From a virus, in IMG/VR virus record IMGVR_UViG_3300036760_000229, positions 1 to 46,402 of that record: a stretch of DNA of 46,402 bases, one strand, 5' to 3'. Below, piece after piece: positions 31,074-40,844 of this stretch (its first letter is position 1; every line of letters starts with the position of its first letter). Both the position numbers and the translations under genes were made by a program. The notes under the pieces were generated by a model that saw only the letters and a list, made by a program, of their open reading frames with translations, did not search any database and was not told where the DNA came from.

Positions 31074-33212
31074 CTAAAAATCGACCTCCATCATCAGCGA
31101 TAACACGATCAGCGGCGCGGGCGCGCATTGGGCGATTATCGGAACTAGCGTATCGCCACGTCCTGGCACCTTGAACTTCTTTGCTTCGGTGCGGAGCGGC
31201 GGCGCAATGTCCAAAGCCTCGCCCGTGCGATAGGCCGGGCTGAGTTGGCTATTGAGGGTATAGGAACCCGTATCCTTCACATGGATCAGGACTTGCGGGA
31301 TGCCGTAGCGTTGGCCATGGCGGAAGGCCGGATGCTGGATTTTCGGCGGTAATGGAGAGACATCGACGTTGGCATGAAGCCCGGCGACATAAGCCCCATC
31401 ATCGAGATCGAATGTGGTCAGCACTCCGCCCGCGCTAGTCGTATAAAGCCCATGAAACCATGTCGTTTCGCTGATCACATCGAGCTCGGTTGAAGGATAG
31501 TCCGCAAGCGTGACAGAGGGTGCGGTAAATGCCACCGCACCGTCGATCAGCAAATCCTCGTCGAATTCCTCAAGCCACCACACTTCCACATCGTTGATAA
31601 GCCGCTGCACGATGGCGAAATTCTTGCCACCGGCGCAGAACATCGAGCGGAAGCTGCCGTTGGTCGTCCATGGTGTCCAGCCAATCGGAACATCGCTGGT
31701 CACGGATTGATATTTGGCGCAGGCGATAGAGCCGTCGTCGTTGACCACATAGGCATAACGTTCATCGCGCGATGTAATGCCGATGTCGGCGGCAAGCCCG
31801 CGCGGGCCAGTAATCTGCTCGGTCCAGAATGTCGTGAGATTTTGCGTCTGCCATGGGCCTTGCACGTTGCCTGTCGGCAAAATGCCAAGCACCCGGTTTG
31901 CGCCCTCCTCGACGAAGGCGAAGCCCAATTCGGTTGAAACCGGCTTCACCGGCGAAGCGCCCACCGGCGAGATAAGCCGGAAGTCGATGGTCGAAGGCGT
32001 GACCACTTGCGTCCCGTATTCGGGAATGTAGTAGCAAGCCTTATCGGTCAGCACGATGCCCTGATCGGCGGTGATCAGATGAAGCGCGCGCTGACCCTTG
32101 TAATCGGGGATCAGTTCAAAGAACGCATCGCCATCATTCGCGCCAATCTTGAAATACTCCGGGAAGCCAGCAGCCGAAGCCGTAATGCCGCGTGGCAAAT
32201 CTCGCATGTTGAGAAAATACAACCGCCCACGATGAACCGCGCATGTGCCGGGATAACCGCGAACCGCCGAGAACGCTTGTTCATCCCAATCGACCACGGC
32301 GGCCGGCGTCGTATCCGTCGGGCCAAAGACGATGTCGGATTGCGCATTGTTGTCGCCGACCAGCGTTTCGCCATTGGTGAAGCCAGTCAGGCCACTTGTA
32401 TAAACAATGGTGAGGACAACCCCCGCCTTATTGACGATGATGCCCTTGGCACCGGAATCCAATCCTTCGCAACTGGTATCCACCATGAAGCCATCGCCAT
32501 TTGATACTGAGACGATGACGGTTTTCGGCAATGTTGAAACGATTGTGCCGGTCGCAGTTAACGGATCGATGACTGCGGTGATCAGAATTTCGTAGCCCAG
32601 ATAGCGGAAATATGTGTCGGTATGATTGGCGTCGAACACATCATCACTGGCGACCAGCGTGATTGACCCCGTGACCGCGCTCGGCTGCAATGTGATCCCT
32701 TTGTCTGCATAGCGCCAATAGGGTTGCGCAGGAGCGCCAGCCGGTCCCGCCTGAAAGACAAAATCATCAAACGACCAAACTCCCGCATCATCGACCGAAA
32801 TCACTTGCGGCCAGAACGTCGTATGCGTGACGATGAATTTCCCATCGTCGAGCGAAAAGCACATGACATCGATGATCGATGATCCCCACGGCGCCCCGGT
32901 CAGCGTATCGACGAGCGCATTATCCTCGTCGAAAATATCGACCTCGGTATGCCGGAAGACCAGCTTGAAGATGCTGCCATCGGGCGCAACATATTCGACG
33001 CCGACGGCCTTCCCGTCGAGCGTCACGCGCTTCCATGTGCCAGCCCTGCGCTTGAGCGCGCCGCCCGCGAGGATGCGCGTATTCAGGCCAGTGGTCAGAC
33101 CATTGTTATAGATTTGCTTCGAGCGGTCTTTGCGCGCGCGGCTGTCGATCTGACCGGCTGAGAAATTGGTGACTTCACATTCTTCGAGGGGCACTTCCGA
33201 GCCTCCTCGCAT
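31074..33212 (-). CDS. Tail tubular protein B (nozzle)-like, 712 aa
   Basis: The protein is almost all beta, with the opening EVTNFSAGQIDSRARKDRSKQIYNNGLTTGLNTRILAGGALKRRAGT that is typical of podovirus tail nozzle (gp12/TTPB or stabilisation) proteins, and it directly follows a TTPA-like gene. It forms the distal tail tube through which DNA exits. The start used (33212) overlaps the preceding gene by 38 bp; an in-frame GTG at 33194 is possible. Confidence 0.85.
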   Translation of the reverse strand: MRGGSEVPLEECEVTNFSAGQIDSRARKDRSKQIYNNGLTTGLNTRILAGGALKRRAGTWKRVTLDGKAVGVEYVAPDGSIFKLVFRHTEVDIFDEDNALVDTLTGAPWGSSIIDVMCFSLDDGKFIVTHTTFWPQVISVDDAGVWSFDDFVFQAGPAGAPAQPYWRYADKGITLQPSAVTGSITLVASDDVFDANHTDTYFRYLGYEILITAVIDPLTATGTIVSTLPKTVIVSVSNGDGFMVDTSCEGLDSGAKGIIVNKAGVVLTIVYTSGLTGFTNGETLVGDNNAQSDIVFGPTDTTPAAVVDWDEQAFSAVRGYPGTCAVHRGRLYFLNMRDLPRGITASAAGFPEYFKIGANDGDAFFELIPDYKGQRALHLITADQGIVLTDKACYYIPEYGTQVVTPSTIDFRLISPVGASPVKPVSTELGFAFVEEGANRVLGILPTGNVQGPWQTQNLTTFWTEQITGPRGLAADIGITSRDERYAYVVNDDGSIACAKYQSVTSDVPIGWTPWTTNGSFRSMFCAGGKNFAIVQRLINDVEVWWLEEFDEDLLIDGAVAFTAPSVTLADYPSTELDVISETTWFHGLYTTSAGGVLTTFDLDDGAYVAGLHANVDVSPLPPKIQHPAFRHGQRYGIPQVLIHVKDTGSYTLNSQLSPAYRTGEALDIAPPLRTEAKKFKVPGRGDTLVPIIAQCAPAPLIVLSLMMEVDF

Positions 33213-33768
33213 CTATGAGCGGGGACGTTTTTACGTCCTTCGGGAATTTCTGCTTCGAGTCCTGGAAACGCGCGCGGGCGAATTTCCTTTCCGCGCGGCC
33301 TTCGGCTTCGTTCGCATCATTGGGCTTTTTGTCAGCCCGGAGATAAAGCGCTTCAAGGCGGCAAATAATGCCTTCCTTGAAATCAGCGGGCCATAAATCT
33401 TCCGCCGCGCGATAGGTATAGACCGCGTAAACGTCCTCATCGGTGTTGGAGAGAACGACGCCATCTTCGTCGAGCTGATATTCGATGGGCTGACCATTCA
33501 CGATGATCGTGAGCAATTTCAGAACATCGCTCGGAAGCGTTAGAGCGAAAGAGAAATCCTCATCAACCGGCGCATCGGGAAGCAGCGTGCAGGCGTCAGT
33601 CTTGCGCGCGAAGCTCCAAGGAGCCTCGCTTAAAGCCGTTTGAACGATTTGCTCGTAATTGGTGCTGGCGAGGATGGCTTCGACCGTTCCGTCATCGACG
33701 CTCGTGATCGGATTATCCTGCGCGCGGGCTATCGCTGCATTGATGAGGACGATTGATTCCGCGGACAT
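33175..33768 (-). CDS. Tail tubular protein A (gatekeeper)-like, 197 aa
   Basis: The pattern SAESIVLINAAIARAQDNPITSVDDGTVEAILASTNYEQIVQTALSEAPWSFARK, then a beta-rich middle and LWPADFKEGIICRLEALYLRA, fits podovirus head-tail adaptor (T7 gp11/TTPA) proteins, which bind the portal and the nozzle. Its place between capsid genes and the nozzle gene agrees. Confidence 0.83.
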   Translation of the reverse strand: MSAESIVLINAAIARAQDNPITSVDDGTVEAILASTNYEQIVQTALSEAPWSFARKTDACTLLPDAPVDEDFSFALTLPSDVLKLLTIIVNGQPIEYQLDEDGVVLSNTDEDVYAVYTYRAAEDLWPADFKEGIICRLEALYLRADKKPNDANEAEGRAERKFARARFQDSKQKFPKDVKTSPLIDARRLGSAPRRM

Positions 33769-34373
33769 CAGTCATCGCCGAGCAACGCCACGAGAACTGA
33801 AATCGTGCCGGTGACATCGATCGTGCTGGTGGCATCAATCGTAGCTGCAGTGCCTGACCAATTCAGGTAAAGATCGGTGGCCGTTGTCGTGCCGTCGAAG
33901 ATGGCAACCGTCGCGCTATGCTTCGTGCCTGCGCCAGTGCCCGCCAAATTCGTGATCGTGGCGGTCACGGCGCCAAAATCGACTTCTGTGGAGGTCAGCG
34001 CGCCATCGCCAGCGTTTGCCGCAACCGAGCCAAGCCCCATGACGAACGCCGCATCGCCAGCCGCGGTTGTAAGGGCCGAGCCTTCGGCGAAGGCGGTGTA
34101 ATCCTGGCGGCAAGCCAGGGCGACGACGGACGCATTGACGAAATCGAAAATCTTGAGCGAAGCGCTTGAACCGCTCCCCGCCGCATCCGTGACGGCAAGC
34201 TGGACGGCGGTAAGCGTGAAATCGAGGCGGGCGAATGGGCCCATCTTGACGATGTTGAGCGTCAAACCGCTTGCCGGATTGAGGCCGCCAACATTCAGAT
34301 CGCCAACGTCAACATCGGATTCCCTGATGCTGCCGCCCGTTGTGGTCTTTCTGACCCTGACCGTTGTTGCCAT
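33768..34373 (-). CDS. Putative virion structural protein, 201 aa
   Basis: A Thr/Ala/Gly-rich, beta-predicted protein with no charged helices in its second half (TNLAGTGAGTKHSATVAIFDGTTTATDLYLNWSGTAATID). Lying between capsid and tail genes, it could be a head decoration or tail-attached protein. No specific family recognised. Its stop overlaps the next start by 1 bp. Confidence 0.7.
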   Translation of the reverse strand: MATTVRVRKTTTGGSIRESDVDVGDLNVGGLNPASGLTLNIVKMGPFARLDFTLTAVQLAVTDAAGSGSSASLKIFDFVNASVVALACRQDYTAFAEGSALTTAAGDAAFVMGLGSVAANAGDGALTSTEVDFGAVTATITNLAGTGAGTKHSATVAIFDGTTTATDLYLNWSGTAATIDATSTIDVTGTISVLVALLGDD

Positions 34374-34374
34374 C

Positions 34375-34617
34375 TCAGGTTTCTACCGAGGGAGCGGAAG
34401 CTCCTTTGGCCCTCTTGTTGTTCTTGGGTTTCTCGTCGTCACCTGTGGACGCGTCAGCCGCCGCTTCGCCGCCAATACTTGCCCGATGGCCTTTCAGCTT
34501 GCCGGAAGCCAGCGCATAGATTGAATTCTCGCTGTCGAGAATTGTCTTTGCATCGACGGTGTAATGCTCACTCGTCTCGCCGGTTTCCTTGTTGCGAAGC
34601 GTGACCTTCCGGGGCAT
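34375..34617 (-). CDS. Small hypothetical protein, 80 aa
   Basis: Starts MPRKVTLRNKETGETSEHYTVDAKTILDSENSIYAL: a small beta hairpin with a helix, then a long disordered basic/acidic tail (DASTGDDEKPKNNKRAKG). I chose 34617 over longer in-frame starts because those lie inside the neighbouring structural gene. Probably a minor virion or assembly protein. Confidence 0.65.
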   Translation of the reverse strand: MPRKVTLRNKETGETSEHYTVDAKTILDSENSIYALASGKLKGHRASIGGEAAADASTGDDEKPKNNKRAKGASAPSVET

Positions 34618-34625
34618 GGCTGCTC

Positions 34626-35075
34626 CTAGAGCTTCTTGCTGATGAAGGCGGTGTAATTGATGCCCGTGGCGATTGTGCCGCCGACGAAGGTGTAAACGCG
34701 CAGATAGGGAAACACGGTGTTGACCTGCACATTTACGAATGGAATTTCGTAGCGGCCAACCACGGAATCCTGCGCGGCGCCATCGCGAACTTCGGTAGCG
34801 CCAAGATCGAGGCACCCAAGATCTTCGATGGCGCTGGCAAACGTTGCCGAGGTCGAGCCCTCAATATGGATGCGGTAATGCTCATCATTCGAGGCGATTT
34901 CGATGGCCGAGACATCGATCACCAGCACGCCTTCGAACACTTCCGAGCCGACAGGGACGATCTTTGCAGCGCCATCGACGGTTGCAGCAGCCGAAGCCGC
35001 GACAAGACCCGCATCCTTCATTTCGAGAGCAGCATCGAAGGTGTAGCTGCGGCGATTTGTGATTGTAGATGTCAT
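34626..35075 (-). CDS. Putative head decoration protein, 149 aa
   Basis: A beta-rich product (TSTITNRRSYTFDAALEMKDAG...YRIHIEGSTSATFASAIEDLGCL...YEIPFVNVQVNTVFPYLRVYTFVGG) encoded just after the major capsid gene (36 bp gap). Position and composition fit a capsid-stabilising decoration protein; I do not recognise a named family. Confidence 0.72.
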   Translation of the reverse strand: MTSTITNRRSYTFDAALEMKDAGLVAASAAATVDGAAKIVPVGSEVFEGVLVIDVSAIEIASNDEHYRIHIEGSTSATFASAIEDLGCLDLGATEVRDGAAQDSVVGRYEIPFVNVQVNTVFPYLRVYTFVGGTIATGINYTAFISKKL

Positions 35076-35111
35076 TTCGGTTTTCCTCTGAGCCTCTTGC
35101 TCTCGTTCTGT

Positions 35112-36050
35112 TTACGCGACGATGGCGCCGGTCTTGACGCCCCACAGGCGGGTCGCAGAGTTCTTGCCGTAGATCACCATGCTCAGATACCACTCGACGC
35201 GGGTGCGCCAAACGGGGAGCGTGTTGAGTTCGCCAAGATCGCGAACATCGATGCCGCCGTTGGAAATTCCAACAACGCCATCTTCGCCGAAATTCACGAC
35301 ATAGATGGATGTGCCGACAGCCGAGCCGCCGCCGGGGTTGGCTTCGGTGTATGGCAGGATCGCGGTGTTCTGATTTTTCGGATAGCCGACCAAAATTGGT
35401 AGTCCGCCATAGGAGAGAACGTTCTTTCCCATGTCGTCCATGCTCATCATAATGTTCGGGAAGGTCGATGAGCGATAGGCCGCCTGGAAAAGAAGCCGTT
35501 GTGCACGAGACATGATGAGATGCGTCGGATCGGCCGTGTTGTCGATTGCGGAATCGAGCTTGGCGAGGCTGAGTACGTCGCCGCCCGATGTCGAGCCGTT
35601 GGCGACAAGCGCGCCCGCCGTAAGACGGGATTGCAGCCCGTCGAAATCGCGCGGGTCGCTCGAATTGTCGCCCTTTATGATCACGTCGGTCACGTCCTGG
35701 GCGAGCGCCTTCACTTTCAGCGCCTCATGCCGCGTGCGGACTTCCATGCCCATTGTCTTGATCAGGAAGCGGTCCACATCGAGATCGCCGCCAAACAGAT
35801 AGAGGGCTTCCTTCTGCGGATTGAAATTGCCCGCGTCGGCGGTGAAGCCTTCGTTGATGCCGCGCGAACCGGATGCCGGTAGATCGCCTTCCTGATTGAA
35901 GGTGATCGCGCTTCCGGTGATACCCTCGAAGCGCATGGCCTGGAGAACGTCGGAGCGTTCCGAATAGAGCGAAATCACGCCCGCGCGTTTGGTGTCGCCA
36001 TCATTCAGCGCCAGCTTCGCGGCTTCGTTAAGAGTAATTGCAGCGGTCAT
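35112..36050 (-). CDS. Major capsid protein (HK97-fold type)
   Basis: At 312 residues, following portal and scaffold genes, this is the expected major capsid gene. Recognisable parts are the N-arm, the E-loop-like segment (INEGFTADAGNFNPQKEALYLFGGDLDVDRFLI), the helical spine (RHEALKVKALAQDVTDVIIKGD) and the C-terminal segment (VWRTRVEWYLSMVIYGKNSATRLWGVK) seen in HK97-fold proteins of podoviruses. No protease gene is present, and a separate scaffold is encoded, so maturation would follow the scaffold route. Confidence 0.88.
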   Translation of the reverse strand: MTAAITLNEAAKLALNDGDTKRAGVISLYSERSDVLQAMRFEGITGSAITFNQEGDLPASGSRGINEGFTADAGNFNPQKEALYLFGGDLDVDRFLIKTMGMEVRTRHEALKVKALAQDVTDVIIKGDNSSDPRDFDGLQSRLTAGALVANGSTSGGDVLSLAKLDSAIDNTADPTHLIMSRAQRLLFQAAYRSSTFPNIMMSMDDMGKNVLSYGGLPILVGYPKNQNTAILPYTEANPGGGSAVGTSIYVVNFGEDGVVGISNGGIDVRDLGELNTLPVWRTRVEWYLSMVIYGKNSATRLWGVKTGAIVA

Positions 36051-36061
36051 TTGGTGTTACC

Positions 36062-36817
36062 TCACTTTTTCGCGTTCGCCTCGGCGAGGGCCGCGCGACC
36101 GAAACCTGGTTTGCCGACTTGTTGCTTCAATTCGCCGTTTTCGGGTTGCTCGCCTTGCGTGCCTTTGCCGGACATCTTCGAGCCGGTGGCTTTCTGAATG
36201 AGCGCCTCGATTGCCATTACGGCATCGGCGGACGTGGCCGACATGAGAAGGGCTGCGGCCTGATCCTTTGTCAGATTGGCGCTGGCCCAATTCGAAACCG
36301 CTTCAAGGCGCTTTGTGGCAGCATCGCCATCGCCGAGCTTTTTCATTTCGGTGGTGAATACTTCGTTGGCGGCATCGACAGTCGCCTTTTTCTCCGCTGC
36401 GTCGGCCGTTGCCCATCCTGCTACAACTTTGGAAACTTGAGCTTGCGATAGACCAAGCTCTTTCGCCAAAGGAGTGAATGCCGCAACTTTCGCTTCGCTG
36501 ACCTTCCAGCTTTGGACAAATTTGTCGTTGAGGCCCTCTGGCCTCTCCCAATTTTTGGGAATGGCAAAATCGTATTTGCCATCTGCGGGGATGAGCTTCG
36601 TGCGTTCGGCGGCCTGCTGCTTTAGTGTGAGCCCTTCGTTGACGGCGGCGACCAAATCCTTTGTCGCCAGCGCGCCGTCTTTGCCGATGAACGTTTCTGG
36701 AAGGCCAGCGGCTTTCAGATCGTCGAGCGCAACGGCGTTGACGGCGGACCCTTTGTCGCCGCCGCCTTCGCCAGCGCCTTTATCTGCGCCGTCTTGACCT
36801 TCGCCTTCACCAGCCAT
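36062..36817 (-). CDS. Scaffolding protein, 251 aa
   Basis: Acidic and glycine-rich at the N-terminus, helical and Lys/Ala-rich through the middle (AEKKATVDAANEVFTTEMKKLGDGDAATKRL), with a basic C-terminus (KPGFGRAALAEANAKK) that would touch the capsid protein. Such a profile, directly upstream of the major capsid gene, is typical for scaffolds (capsid assembly proteins) that guide procapsid formation and then leave. Confidence 0.82.
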   Translation of the reverse strand: MAGEGEGQDGADKGAGEGGGDKGSAVNAVALDDLKAAGLPETFIGKDGALATKDLVAAVNEGLTLKQQAAERTKLIPADGKYDFAIPKNWERPEGLNDKFVQSWKVSEAKVAAFTPLAKELGLSQAQVSKVVAGWATADAAEKKATVDAANEVFTTEMKKLGDGDAATKRLEAVSNWASANLTKDQAAALLMSATSADAVMAIEALIQKATGSKMSGKGTQGEQPENGELKQQVGKPGFGRAALAEANAKK

Positions 36818-36823
36818 TCGAAA

Positions 36824-37084
36824 TCATTCCTCTGAGCACATTTGCTCGATAAGCGCGGCGAGTTGACGTTTGCCCTCATGCTCCCGCAACGCACCGTCAG
36901 AAACGCCAGCGCCCAATGAACGATGAATTGTCGTTGCCATCAGCCATCCGAGCGCGGTCTGACCATCCGGCGTTTTCGCTATGCGCCGCCAAGCCGCTAC
37001 TACCTGCGCTTTGTCTTTCGCGTGTTCGGATTTGAGTTTGGGATCGCCGCGAAGATTGTCGAAGGTGCGCGCTTGTTGCTTCAC
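36824..37084 (-). CDS. Small hypothetical protein, 86 aa
   Basis: Starts MKQQARTFDNLRGDPKLKSEH at an ATGA overlap with the portal stop. Two helices separated by a tryptophan-containing turn (VVAAWRRIAKTPDGQTALGWLMATTIHRSLG). Small proteins of this kind between portal and scaffold are common in podoviruses; role unknown. Confidence 0.7.
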   Translation of the reverse strand: MKQQARTFDNLRGDPKLKSEHAKDKAQVVAAWRRIAKTPDGQTALGWLMATTIHRSLGAGVSDGALREHEGKRQLAALIEQMCSEE

Positions 37085-38691
37085 GGCCCGGCCCCGCCGC
37101 CGCCCTGTTGCTGATCAGGACTTGGGATTTGGCCTAGCGCCTGCCCGGCCTGCACTGATGTCTTGACGATTTGCTTGATGTCCTCCTCGGAACGCAGGAT
37201 CACCGCGTCAGCGCCGAGCATTTCCTTGATCTTCACAGCGGTCTTGAGCGTATCGACGAACAGCGGAACCACTTGCGGGCCGCCCAAGCGCACGCCGAAA
37301 ATCTCCAGACAGCGATCAGCCAGATTCACGCCTTGCTGGCGCTGCGCCTTGATCAGCGGGCTTTCGGGACGAAGGCGGATAACCTTGCCGTTGAGGTCCA
37401 CGCTCGGAAGCACGCCGCGTTTTGCCATCAGATAGGCGAAGCGAGCGAAAATCGCCCATTGCCATTCCGTTGTAAGCCGTCCGATAGGTGCGCCCATGCG
37501 CTGTGCGGTGCGCGCGCGCTCATCGAGCCATTGGCCCAGCGTCGGCGGCGTCTTGCCAGGTTGCTCAGGCTTGTCCTGAAACAGCGCGCGCTTGATCTGC
37601 GTCTGCATTTCGGAACGCTCGAAAAACGCCGTATTGAGGTCGCCTTCGCTTTCGAGAATTTCAGGCGCCTTCGAGCCTTGGGCGCGCGCTATTGCGGTGC
37701 CCGGCGTCAATCCGTTTTCGAGATTGATCACACCGTCGTCCTCGTAAGAGGTCGCCGGATCGACGCGGAAATTCAGATGCTTTAAGATTAGGTAGCAAAG
37801 CTGATCGAGCGTCTTGATCGTGGGAATGACGACATAGAGCGCGCCAGTGCCAAGCGCCGTCGTCGAGTCAGTGCGCCAGCGTGCGACGATGATCGGGCAG
37901 GAACCCGTTCCTTCGAAAATATCATCTTCGGCGAGCTTGTTGTCGATGAGCAGGCAATACTGCCAGCGCTCCATCGGCTTCTTATCCCACAGACGCCACA
38001 CGCACTCCCGCACGCAGATAGTCGCGCCAGCATCCTTTTCAGCCAAGCGCTTCACGCTGGCCGGGATGGTCGCATTCGGATATGTCGGAGCCAGATCGCG
38101 CACGCGCATGTTGCGAATTTCTCGGCAACGGAAATCGACGCCGCCATAAACGCCGCGCGCTATCAGCAAGTCCGTTATCGGAATTGCCTGACACTGGATT
38201 GGCTGCGTGATGTCGATGTCCTGAATGCACATCGAGGCGGTGCCAGCGGCGAGATCGGGATAGGCTTCCTGGCTTGCCTCATGGAAATTTGAGCGGCGGA
38301 TTTCTGCGAACACGGTGCGTTTGTAATTTGCAATCGGTGCCTTCAGTTTTTCCTTTTCGAATTCCTGCATTGTTTCTGCGGGCTCGACGCCGAGCCAATC
38401 ATCATCTGGCGGCGTGAATGTCGCTTGCATGTCGGCGGTAAAATCCGCCGTAGCCTCGATGGCCGTCGGATCGAATAATTCGTCCTGATCGTGGACCTGT
38501 TTCCATGAGCTTGGCCTACGCCGCCATGGAAGCGCGAAACGATAAACATCGCGCAGCCAGGTTTCATGCGAGCGGCGATCAGCTTCCGCTTCGGCAATGT
38601 ATTTGACCGCCTGTTGCTCAAGCGATTTGCGGCCCGCTTCCAGAACTTCGCGGTTTCGGCCTTGCGGTGTTTTGAGTTCGACGACACCCAT
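37081..38691 (-). CDS. Portal (head-tail connector) protein, 536 aa
   Basis: The T7-like connector pattern is visible: WLRDVYRFALPWRR near the N-terminus, DPTAIEATADFTADMQATFTPP, LNFRVDPATSYEDDGVINLENGLTPGTAI in the middle and RMGAPIGRLTTEWQWAIFARFAYLMAK in the helical barrel part. It forms the dodecameric gate at the packaging vertex. The C-terminal end is Gln/Gly-rich. Located between the terminase and scaffold genes as expected. Confidence 0.9.
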   Translation of the reverse strand: MGVVELKTPQGRNREVLEAGRKSLEQQAVKYIAEAEADRRSHETWLRDVYRFALPWRRRPSSWKQVHDQDELFDPTAIEATADFTADMQATFTPPDDDWLGVEPAETMQEFEKEKLKAPIANYKRTVFAEIRRSNFHEASQEAYPDLAAGTASMCIQDIDITQPIQCQAIPITDLLIARGVYGGVDFRCREIRNMRVRDLAPTYPNATIPASVKRLAEKDAGATICVRECVWRLWDKKPMERWQYCLLIDNKLAEDDIFEGTGSCPIIVARWRTDSTTALGTGALYVVIPTIKTLDQLCYLILKHLNFRVDPATSYEDDGVINLENGLTPGTAIARAQGSKAPEILESEGDLNTAFFERSEMQTQIKRALFQDKPEQPGKTPPTLGQWLDERARTAQRMGAPIGRLTTEWQWAIFARFAYLMAKRGVLPSVDLNGKVIRLRPESPLIKAQRQQGVNLADRCLEIFGVRLGGPQVVPLFVDTLKTAVKIKEMLGADAVILRSEEDIKQIVKTSVQAGQALGQIPSPDQQQGGGGAGP

Positions 38692-39002
38692 CAGAGCAGA
38701 TGCGACAGGCCGCCATCGCCCGTCCCTCCACCACCTGAAGAACCGCTGCTTGTCGTTCCATAGGCGCCACCTAATGCGCCACCGAGATTGCCGCCGAACA
38801 ACGGAATGCCGCCGATGCCGCCGCCTGCCCCGCCCGAAAACATCGAGCGGCGGCCATACATGCGAAGGCGAAGCAAATCCTCGGCGCTTAATTGTTCGGA
38901 GAGCAGCGAAATTCTATCGCGCCGCGCCAGCGCCGCCTGCGCCTTTTGCTGCTTGTCGAGAAGCTTGTCCTGTTTGGTGGGGGATGGAGAACCGAAGCCC
39001 AT
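38691..39002 (-). CDS. Small glycine-rich protein, 103 aa
   Basis: The first half is helical and charged (TKQDKLLDKQQKAQAALARRDRISLLSEQL), the second half is glycine-rich (GGAGGGIGGIPLFGGNLGGALGGAYG). It starts 32 nt after the late motif copy C and its stop abuts the portal start. Similar small proteins occur next to portal genes; function unknown. Confidence 0.7.
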   Translation of the reverse strand: MGFGSPSPTKQDKLLDKQQKAQAALARRDRISLLSEQLSAEDLLRLRMYGRRSMFSGGAGGGIGGIPLFGGNLGGALGGAYGTTSSGSSGGGGTGDGGLSHLL

Positions 39003-39034
39003 GCGCGGGACAATGGGCGGGGGGCTTCAAATGC

Positions 39035-39046
39035 GGCAACGCACCT
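39035..39046 (-). promoter_or_regulatory. Late motif copy C, AGGTGCGTTGCC
   Basis: Perfect copy, overlapping the TAG stop of the terminase gene and 32 nt before the ATG at 39002. It would drive or mark the portal-capsid-tail segment. Confidence 0.6.
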
Positions 39047-40844
39047 AACGGCGCGCTAGAAGCGCAAATCGTTTCTCAGGCTTATCGCCGCGGCTGAGCG
39101 GATCGAAATGCCGACGCACATTCACCGCCGCCGGCCTCGATTGCCGGCCCATCATGGTCCTGCCCTCGCCAGCGCCAAGGAACAGATATTGTAAAGCATC
39201 GGCGATATTCGATGCCGGGTTCTTTTCAGGCTCCGGCGTGTATTCCTCACGTCCCGCCACCTGCAAGCGGCGATAGCGATATGCCCCATCGCAAGCCGCA
39301 ATCAGCATCCGGCAGCATGGCGACACGACCACCCGGAACGTATCGATGATCACTTCGGCCGTCGTCAGCCGATGCTCGATCGTATTCCCGCCTGGCGCCG
39401 CAAGCAGCCTAATCCCATGCTTGGCGAACACGCTATCGACCGTCTGATCGTCAATGTCCGAACGCTGAGAATGCGGATCGCGGTAAAACACGATGGTCAT
39501 GCGATCTATCGTCAGCCCGCATGGCCGAAGCAAATCCGCAATCTTGCGCCGCACCATCGGCGCGAAGGTTTCGCAATTCACATCGCGCACCACCAGCTCG
39601 CCACAGATATGCCAGCGATTGTGAATTACCTGGGCGAACACCGCGGCCGGGCTGCGCCCCGTCGAATCGATCCCGACATGCAGAATGAAATTCGGATCGA
39701 CCGGAATATCCTTCGCGGCGACATGCTTTTCTCTATCGAAATTCGGCCAAACCGGCTTGCCGGAAACGCTCTCGCCAAGCTTGTTGCAGAAATTCACCCG
39801 TATCCATGAACGGGGCTTGCCGCCGATGCCATCGAGATAAGCCTTATGGCCGCCCCGCAGATTATGAATATTCTCAGCCTTCGAATTGGGAACGAATTGC
39901 GAGCGCCCGGCCTCATCCTTCACTTCCAACAGCGCGCCAGGCTGAATGTAATACACCCAGTTTTTCGGCTTGACCAAAGCCGAACGATCATCGTCGCTCA
40001 CATCTTCGGGGATCGGCACTTCCCCCATCATCTGCGGAAGCCAATGGGTTTCCGACGGCGCGTTGGTATCCATGAACACGCCGGCCCACGTCGCGCCACC
40101 ATCCCTCATCGGAGGGAAGCGCGCTTGCATGACGCGGCCGATCAAATCGTCGATAATCGGCTTGCGGATTTCGCGGGCTTCATTCACCCATGCCCCGGTC
40201 AATTCGAGCGAAAGCAGCTTTTGGCGATCTTCCTCGTCGGCCAGCGCGAGAAAAATAACCTCCATCTCGATTGTCGTTTGGCCATCATTATCGTCGAGCG
40301 GCCCATTGCAACGGATCATATGTTGCAAAGGCCGCGATTTCCGCATCTGCCCATAAATATGCTCGGGGAACCATTCCAGCCACGTCCTGATCGTCGTCTC
40401 TTGAAGGTTCGGATATGAATCGCGGACCACGGCCCAGCGCGAACGCCGCACGCCGCGACGATCCGGCGCTTGCAGCCCCGCCGCTTTAAACAGCTTCCCG
40501 ACGCAGGCAACGCTTTTGCCCGAGCCCCACGGCCCGCGAATAATCGTGACCTGGCTGAAATCCTGCATAAAGCGTTCCAGCACTTCGCCGTCCGGCGTCA
40601 TGCCGAGGATGCTTGATATCTCCGGGGCCGGGTTGGACCGCGCAGCGTCCGCCGCGCGCTTCTTTGCTTGATGATCCTTCTGCCTTGCCGCGCGCTTAGC
40701 TTGCGTCCGCTCAAACGCTTCCAGCCGAGGCACCTTCGAGCTCGGTCGCACCCTCCTTAACTTATCGAGGTAATATCCCTCAGGAACTTCCGGCGCCGCG
40801 GCCGGCACATCACCCGCGGGAGATACGGGCTCGGATCCCGCCAT
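39045..40844 (-). CDS. Terminase large subunit, 599 aa
   Basis: The ATPase part shows Walker A GPWGSGKS at 104-111 and a following TGAWVNEAREI that fits the Walker B/coupling region. The C-terminal nuclease domain starts near HVGIDSTGRSPAAVF with the RNase H-type Asp and ends with NPASNIADALQYLFLG. It packages concatemeric DNA into the prohead and cuts it. It starts 1 bp into the preceding stop (TGATG). Confidence 0.93.
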   Translation of the reverse strand: MAGSEPVSPAGDVPAAAPEVPEGYYLDKLRRVRPSSKVPRLEAFERTQAKRAARQKDHQAKKRAADAARSNPAPEISSILGMTPDGEVLERFMQDFSQVTIIRGPWGSGKSVACVGKLFKAAGLQAPDRRGVRRSRWAVVRDSYPNLQETTIRTWLEWFPEHIYGQMRKSRPLQHMIRCNGPLDDNDGQTTIEMEVIFLALADEEDRQKLLSLELTGAWVNEAREIRKPIIDDLIGRVMQARFPPMRDGGATWAGVFMDTNAPSETHWLPQMMGEVPIPEDVSDDDRSALVKPKNWVYYIQPGALLEVKDEAGRSQFVPNSKAENIHNLRGGHKAYLDGIGGKPRSWIRVNFCNKLGESVSGKPVWPNFDREKHVAAKDIPVDPNFILHVGIDSTGRSPAAVFAQVIHNRWHICGELVVRDVNCETFAPMVRRKIADLLRPCGLTIDRMTIVFYRDPHSQRSDIDDQTVDSVFAKHGIRLLAAPGGNTIEHRLTTAEVIIDTFRVVVSPCCRMLIAACDGAYRYRRLQVAGREEYTPEPEKNPASNIADALQYLFLGAGEGRTMMGRQSRPAAVNVRRHFDPLSRGDKPEKRFALLARR